A DNA stretch of 64,000 nt from Saccopteryx bilineata (lineage: Eukaryota > Chordata > Mammalia > Chiroptera > Emballonuridae): assembly GCF_036850765.1 (NCBI RefSeq), contig NC_089495.1, positions 64,704,410 to 64,768,409 on the forward strand, in the 5' to 3' direction. Shown here one piece after another: positions 58,987 to 64,000 of this stretch. Position numbers and translations under genes: made by a program. Each line of letters starts with the position of its first letter. Positions within the stretch are counted from its first letter, which is position 1. The notes under the pieces were generated by a model. The model was given only the letters and a program-made list of their open reading frames with translations. It was not told where the DNA came from and made no database searches.

Positions 58987-59365
58987 GGCCCTGGCCAGTT
59001 GGCTCAGCAGTAGAGCGTCGGCCTAGCGTGCGGAGGACCCGGGTTCGATTCCCGGCCAGGGCACACAGGAGAAGCGCCCATTTGCTTCTCCACCCCTCCG
59101 TGGCGCTTTCCTCTCTGTCTCTCTCTTCCCCTCCCGCAGCCAAGGCTCCATTGGAGCAAAGATGGCCCGGGCGCTGGGGATGGCTCTGTGGCCTCTGCCT
59201 CAGGCGCTAGAGTGGCTCTGGTCGCAACATGGCGACGCCCAGGATGGGCAGAGCATCGCCCCATGGTGGGCGTGCCGGGTGGATCCTGGTCAGGCGCATG
59301 CGGGAGTCTGTCTGACTGTCTCTCCCTGTTTCCAGCTTCAGAAAAATGCAAAAAAAAAAAAAAAA
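58987..59365 (+). mobile_element. SINE A, young, perfect 14-bp TSD
   Basis: Near-consensus head and body with an A tail. Flanked by AAGAATGAATGTGA at 58973-58986 and 59366-59379. Of the two motif units only one remains, and it is mutated (CGCCCCATGGTGGG). Same head variant as the copy at 21160. Confidence 0.95.
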
Positions 59366-59379
59366 AAGAATGAATGTGA

Positions 59380-59945
59380 TAGTGTGGCTAATGTTGGCAG
59401 TTATAAATAGTTGGTACTACCTGGGAGGGAGAGTGAAATGGATAGCCATTGGATATGATTTTGAAAAGTAAAGGAGACTCAAGAAAGTATTGTAACTATG
59501 TATACTAGTTAATAGAATTTATAGAGTACCATTTAAGCTCTGGAAACCACTATACTGGAGAGCAATATTATTATAGTAATATTTTAGAAAGCTTTTATGG
59601 TTACAACATCATGGATTAACAAGGCGGCAATGGTAGAAACAGGGAAATAATTTCTTAAAGGCCCCTACTCAAAGTTGGTGGGGATTAAATTAAAATAAAG
59701 ACAGAATCTGATAAGAAGGAGATATTGAAGAATTATTTTGGAAGTATAATTAATGGAATATAATCCTCAATGAATGTGGTATAGAGACGGAGGCCATAAA
59801 TCAACATTGAAGTGTTTTTAGGTTATTATTGACTTTGGTTACAAGTAATGATATAATTTTAAATGTTAAGAGATACATTGCAAGAAACATTTATGAGGCA
59901 ATTTAGATACTATAATTGTGACATTTTAAATTTGAGGTGCCTGTG
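59380..59945. other. Unassigned sequence
   Basis: No supported feature. Confidence 0.5.
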
Positions 59946-59947
59946 GC

Positions 59948-60070
59948 AACAGAGTGTAGTGGTTGAAAGCACAAGCTTTGTAGTGAGAAATACGTGCTTT
60001 ACTATGGTTGGTATGCAGGCTACAATATAAATGTGACAAGGATTTTATCTTAAAGTAAACACACAAATCT
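59948..60070 (+). repeat. MIR fragment
   Basis: ACAGAGTGTAGTGGTTGAAA followed by GCACAAGCTTTGTAGTGAG is the MIR 5' order. Confidence 0.55.
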
Positions 60071-60199
60071 CTACAGGCTTGGTAAAAATGAAAACCTTGA
60101 CTCATAAATCTTATAAAGTAAAATTTTATTTCAGTAGTGGGAAAGATATATTATCAACAAAGGAGTCCAGAATATACCTGGCTAAAGTCATTCAGTGAA

Positions 60200-63100
60200 C
60201 AGATCGCTATGAATGTCTTCATATTCTCTCAGGAGATCTTCAACTAGGTGACATCAGTGTTCTGCTTCCCAAGCTTGAGTGAGCTGTTACAGAATTCTCT
60301 ATATTACAGTGTATCTGCCTTCTGAAAGCCTCACCACCTTGATGTAGGCTGTGGGTAAAATATTTTGTCACATCAGGGTCAATTTACCATACTGTTTTCA
60401 TATTTTATAATAAAGACAAAGTCATGCATGCATATATAATGCAACTATAAAGTTATAATCTGTTTATAGCATGAGATTACAAGATATAAGCCTCGTGAGA
60501 CTGTCCAGTGGCTTCCATGCTCTGACTGGTTGTGGATTTTAGTGGTGATCTCCTGTTCCCTTACCGAACGTAATAGCCAAGAACAACATGGCACAGACTT
60601 TTTCTACCTGGTTACAAAACATGCTATTTCTGACTTAACTATTACAAAGTACAGTACTGCTCTCATCCTCAGGCATCAACTGTAACTGTTTTTGAACTAC
60701 CTTCATTTCAAATTTAAGTCATCCTTTCTGAAGGGACAGTGACTAAGATACCTTTGCAATTTAAAAATATTTTCTAAAATCCCTGATTCATGTGTTTAGA
60801 ACATGACATATTTCACAGAGTGTATAAATTCTTTAAAAAGAAGTCTAAGCTTATGTGATTTAGTGTTACAATTTTACAAATTCTATTTATTTCTTGAAAA
60901 GCCATCTTATTTCTTGTGAGGTTGTTACCAATACTTTTTGTGGGTAGTGAAAATATAAAAATCTTTATTCTCTCATTTCCAGAGAGCTTGTGCATAATAT
61001 TATTTTTAACAAGATACCTTACATTATGTAGATACTAATTGGTTCAGTATGTCTAGTCCTCTCTGATGATGTACCAAGATAAGGCATTGTGAAAACATGG
61101 GAGGTATTAGTATTACTGTTGACATTTTTTTCCAGTAAAAGGGAGTATTTCATAAACCTGAGTCACCTTATCAGCAATATCACTTCGGTAGGGAAAATTG
61201 CTGGTATTTAAATTATATCATAGTATTAGCATGAATTGTGGCCATTTGTAAAGTGAAACAACTTCTAATCAATTACCTGCACTGTGGTGGCTATTGAAAA
61301 TGATGTTATTTTGATTTTACTACAGAAACCCTATGCACAATTAACACTCTGCTTGCTCACAGACATCCCTGAAGAAACAGTAAATAAGCATTCTTCTTCT
61401 TCTAGATTTTTCTAAATCTGTTGGCTAAGTTGAGGCTTCTAGCTAGACATATAGTTAAGTTACATGGGCATCTATTCCATATTAATACTACCCTGGTAGA
61501 TGAGAAATCTAAGGTTTATTAGCAATTTGTACCTAGTCCCTTATAATTTTGATTATAAAATTATTTTTCTGGTCATTGGTAATCATTTTGGTTGGGAATC
61601 ATTTTACTTATTATCTACTTATAAAGCATTTTACTTATGAGTGTACATGTGATGACGAAGGTGGTAATAGCTAGTTTTTCATAGTCATGGTCTCTCCATG
61701 TACAGAGCAGTAATTCAGTGTAATCAATTTAAGACATATTGTTCATTTTAAACAGTGGTAAAGATAGTAAAACTCTTATTAGTCCACTCACCAAACTTGT
61801 GCTTCCCTTATCCCCTGGGGAACAATTTTACAATATGGTTGTTATGACAGTTCCTTGGTAACTCAATAAGCCGTTGGAATGATTGATATTTTGGTTAGTA
61901 GCATCAAGTTGTTTTTCTGTCCACAAAATGGTATCACCCCAGCCACCTGGCCCTTCTGGATGTGAGCCTCTAGTACAATTTCAGTCATGTGTGTAAGATT
62001 AATTTTTGAAATTCAAAATACAGGTGGAACACTGTCCTCTTGATGAATACTTACATTTAACATGTTGGAAGACTTGTCCTATTTCTACCCAAAGACTCAG
62101 GCTTTACAATATAGATCTATAAATGAATCAGTTTCTGACAGGCCATTCTGCCAAATCCATTTCAATTACCATAAGCTTTGTACACAATTATCTTAGGTAC
62201 TTGGTTATGGTGGGCTTTGTTGAACATCACTTATGCTGTATCCAGTGTTGCTCACATTGGACAGATGCACTATGTCAACCATCAGTGGTGTTAAAATATC
62301 TGACTTCTGATTTTTTTAAAAAATGATAACGCTGTCTGTGTCAATAAACCCAAGCTAAACATAACTAAAAAACATCAAATTGGGTGCCCAAGATACAAGA
62401 GTTTCAATAGGTAGCCCAGATATTATTAACAGGCTCTCATACTATGCAAGTTTGTTTTTTCTGGTAGTGTACTGATTCAGTAGGGAAACCAGATGGACAT
62501 CTTTCTGGATAAGCCACTTTTATTGGAAAATTGTTGATGGATACTGGTGGAGCTTGTTAGGTAAGCTAATATGCAATGTCAATCTTGGTATGTGTGTTTC
62601 TGGCTCCTAGATGACGGCATGTTTCTTCATGTGTGTTTCAATGGCCTCCCAGACACAATATCATATAAAATATTTTTCTGAATTGTCTTATATAGTAGTG
62701 TGTATAAGAAAATATGTATTAGAATCAAAATAGGCTAGTGTTGATATTCCTAATTAAATTAAAGTTTGCCCAAACTCTATTCAATTTGGGTGGAATAGCT
62801 AGAACAATGATATTATCAGTTTTTAAGGCCTAGTTGGCCTAAGCTTCTGTAGTTCATTCTAAGATCTCAGCTTGCTTGGCTCCTTTCTTGCATTTAAAGT
62901 AACTTTATAGAGGTTTACCAGGAATGTCCCAATATTGAAAATATGGGCTTTACCTGGGACTGGTGAAAGTTTAATCTTTTTGCTTTATGTGTGGGTGGTG
63001 TAATTTTAATAACTTTTAGTAAACTCTATTATTTAATAGCACTATTATTTTGGGCTCTGAATTTTCTTGTTATTAATGTTTTTATCACAATGATGTAGAG

Positions 63101-64000
63101 ATGGGTTATCTAATATTTCTAGTTTATTTATTTTTGGAAAACTCATATTATAGACTAATATAATTAGTTAAAGTCTGCTTGCATTTCCTTGCTTTTAGTG
63201 AGCTCCATAGTAGGATGTCATCATTGCAGTGACACAGCAGAAGTGATGAGACATTCTGGAATTCTCCAAGTACCTCTCTCATCTAACATACACACAATTC
63301 TATAATAATACTTAATCATCTTGTGTCACTGTAAAGGCACATTGTACTCTTTCCATGGTGTATAAATATTGTATCTGGTAATACACATTTACATACAAAA
63401 TGCCGACTCTCTGCATAGTTGCTCCATATAGCTCACAAGACATTGGGAACTTCTCACTAGAATTGCTGGCCATGTCTGAGACTGAATTGATGTTGTGAAC
63501 AACTGATTTAATGGTTATAACCCACCATATGTCATCAAGAGATTATTATTTAAAGATTTACTGTAGGGTCTTGCAGTCATTTATTTAGGTAAAGCTGATG
63601 TCTCTTTAACATACATCTAGTATATGATATTGCTTGAAACTCTCTCATGTAATAGCAACTCCAGAAGTCTGCATTTGGTATTTCCCAATGATTGGAACAC
63701 GTTTACCCAATAGTTATCTGTCATTTTGTTGAAGAACATTTCTCTGTCTCTCTCTTTCTCACTCATATACACATACATACACATACCCAGTGAAGGGTCC
63801 AGACTGTTTATATATTTGGACCTTGACTTGCAATCTATTCAAAACTCTGACATTGTCATGGATAATGTGCTGTGGTTCAGATCTCACTGAGAACTAAAGA
63901 AAACTGCCTCAGCTTAAGAGAGTTACTTCATTTAATGGCATATAACCTTCCCAGGACAGCTCATACTGAATAACAGATCATTGCAAGGTTCCATCTGCCT
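60200..64000. other. Unassigned; possible ERVL/MaLR internal sequence, antisense
   Basis: 3.8 kb without SINEs, L1 or open frames. Blocks such as GGCCATTCTGCCAAATCC (62,140), GAATGTCCCAATATTGAAAA (62,922) and TCTGTCATTTTGTTGAAGAA (63,717) remind me of antisense internal sequence of ERVL/MaLR elements, but weakly. There is a CT and CATA tract at 63,740-63,790. No retroviral protein motif is legible. Confidence 0.3.

Overview
Mammalian nuclear DNA from a bat. I find no cellular protein-coding gene, no rRNA, no true tRNA and no CRISPR array. The window looks like an AT-rich, gene-poor intergenic or long-intron stretch filled with transposable elements of several ages. The bat assignment rests on at least 18 copies of a tRNA-derived SINE (called SINE A here; it matches what I recall as the Rhin-1-type SINE of rhinolophoid bats). 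A second SINE (SINE B, with repeated CTTGAGC modules) and older short VES-like SINEs (SINE C) support it. A horseshoe- or leaf-nosed-type bat is my best inference; the species is not determinable by eye.

Layout. 1-8 kb: an old L2, a worn mariner end, MER2, a Tigger-like element, MIR, and SINEs A and B. 8-15 kb: mostly unassigned AT-rich DNA with L1 and L2 pieces, a TATATG microsatellite and a full-length SINE A at 14.05-14.45 kb. 15-23 kb: an L1 nest, with a 5'-inverted (twin-primed) L1 at 16.46-20.19 kb that carries a Tigger MITE and two SINEs, followed by the 5' region of another antisense L1. 24.5-25.3 kb: an antisense ERV LTR with a TATA box and polyadenylation signal. 28.16-29.67 kb: a complete but inactivated Tc1-type DNA transposon with long inverted repeats. 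30-38 kb: a SINE-in-SINE nest, LTR-like DNA and more SINEs. 42-49 kb: a long SINE B with a CA tail, an MLT1-type LTR, a hAT MITE, an antisense LTR, an L2, and a 3'-truncated hAT transposon with about 430 codons of broken transposase. 51.1-54.6 kb: a 3.5-kb 5'-truncated antisense L1 with a perfect 16-bp target-site duplication. 56-59.4 kb: three young SINE A copies, two of them in inverted orientation about 95 bp apart. 60-64 kb: unassigned, perhaps ERVL/MaLR internal sequence.

No gene network can be described. The most interesting points are: (1) SINE A carries one or two copies of a CTCF-like core (CCCCCTGGTGG), so this SINE may spread insulator sites; (2) the Tc1 and hAT coding remnants belong to classes known to have entered bat genomes horizontally; (3) nested insertions with readable target-site duplications give a relative time order; (4) SINE B grows by internal module repetition.
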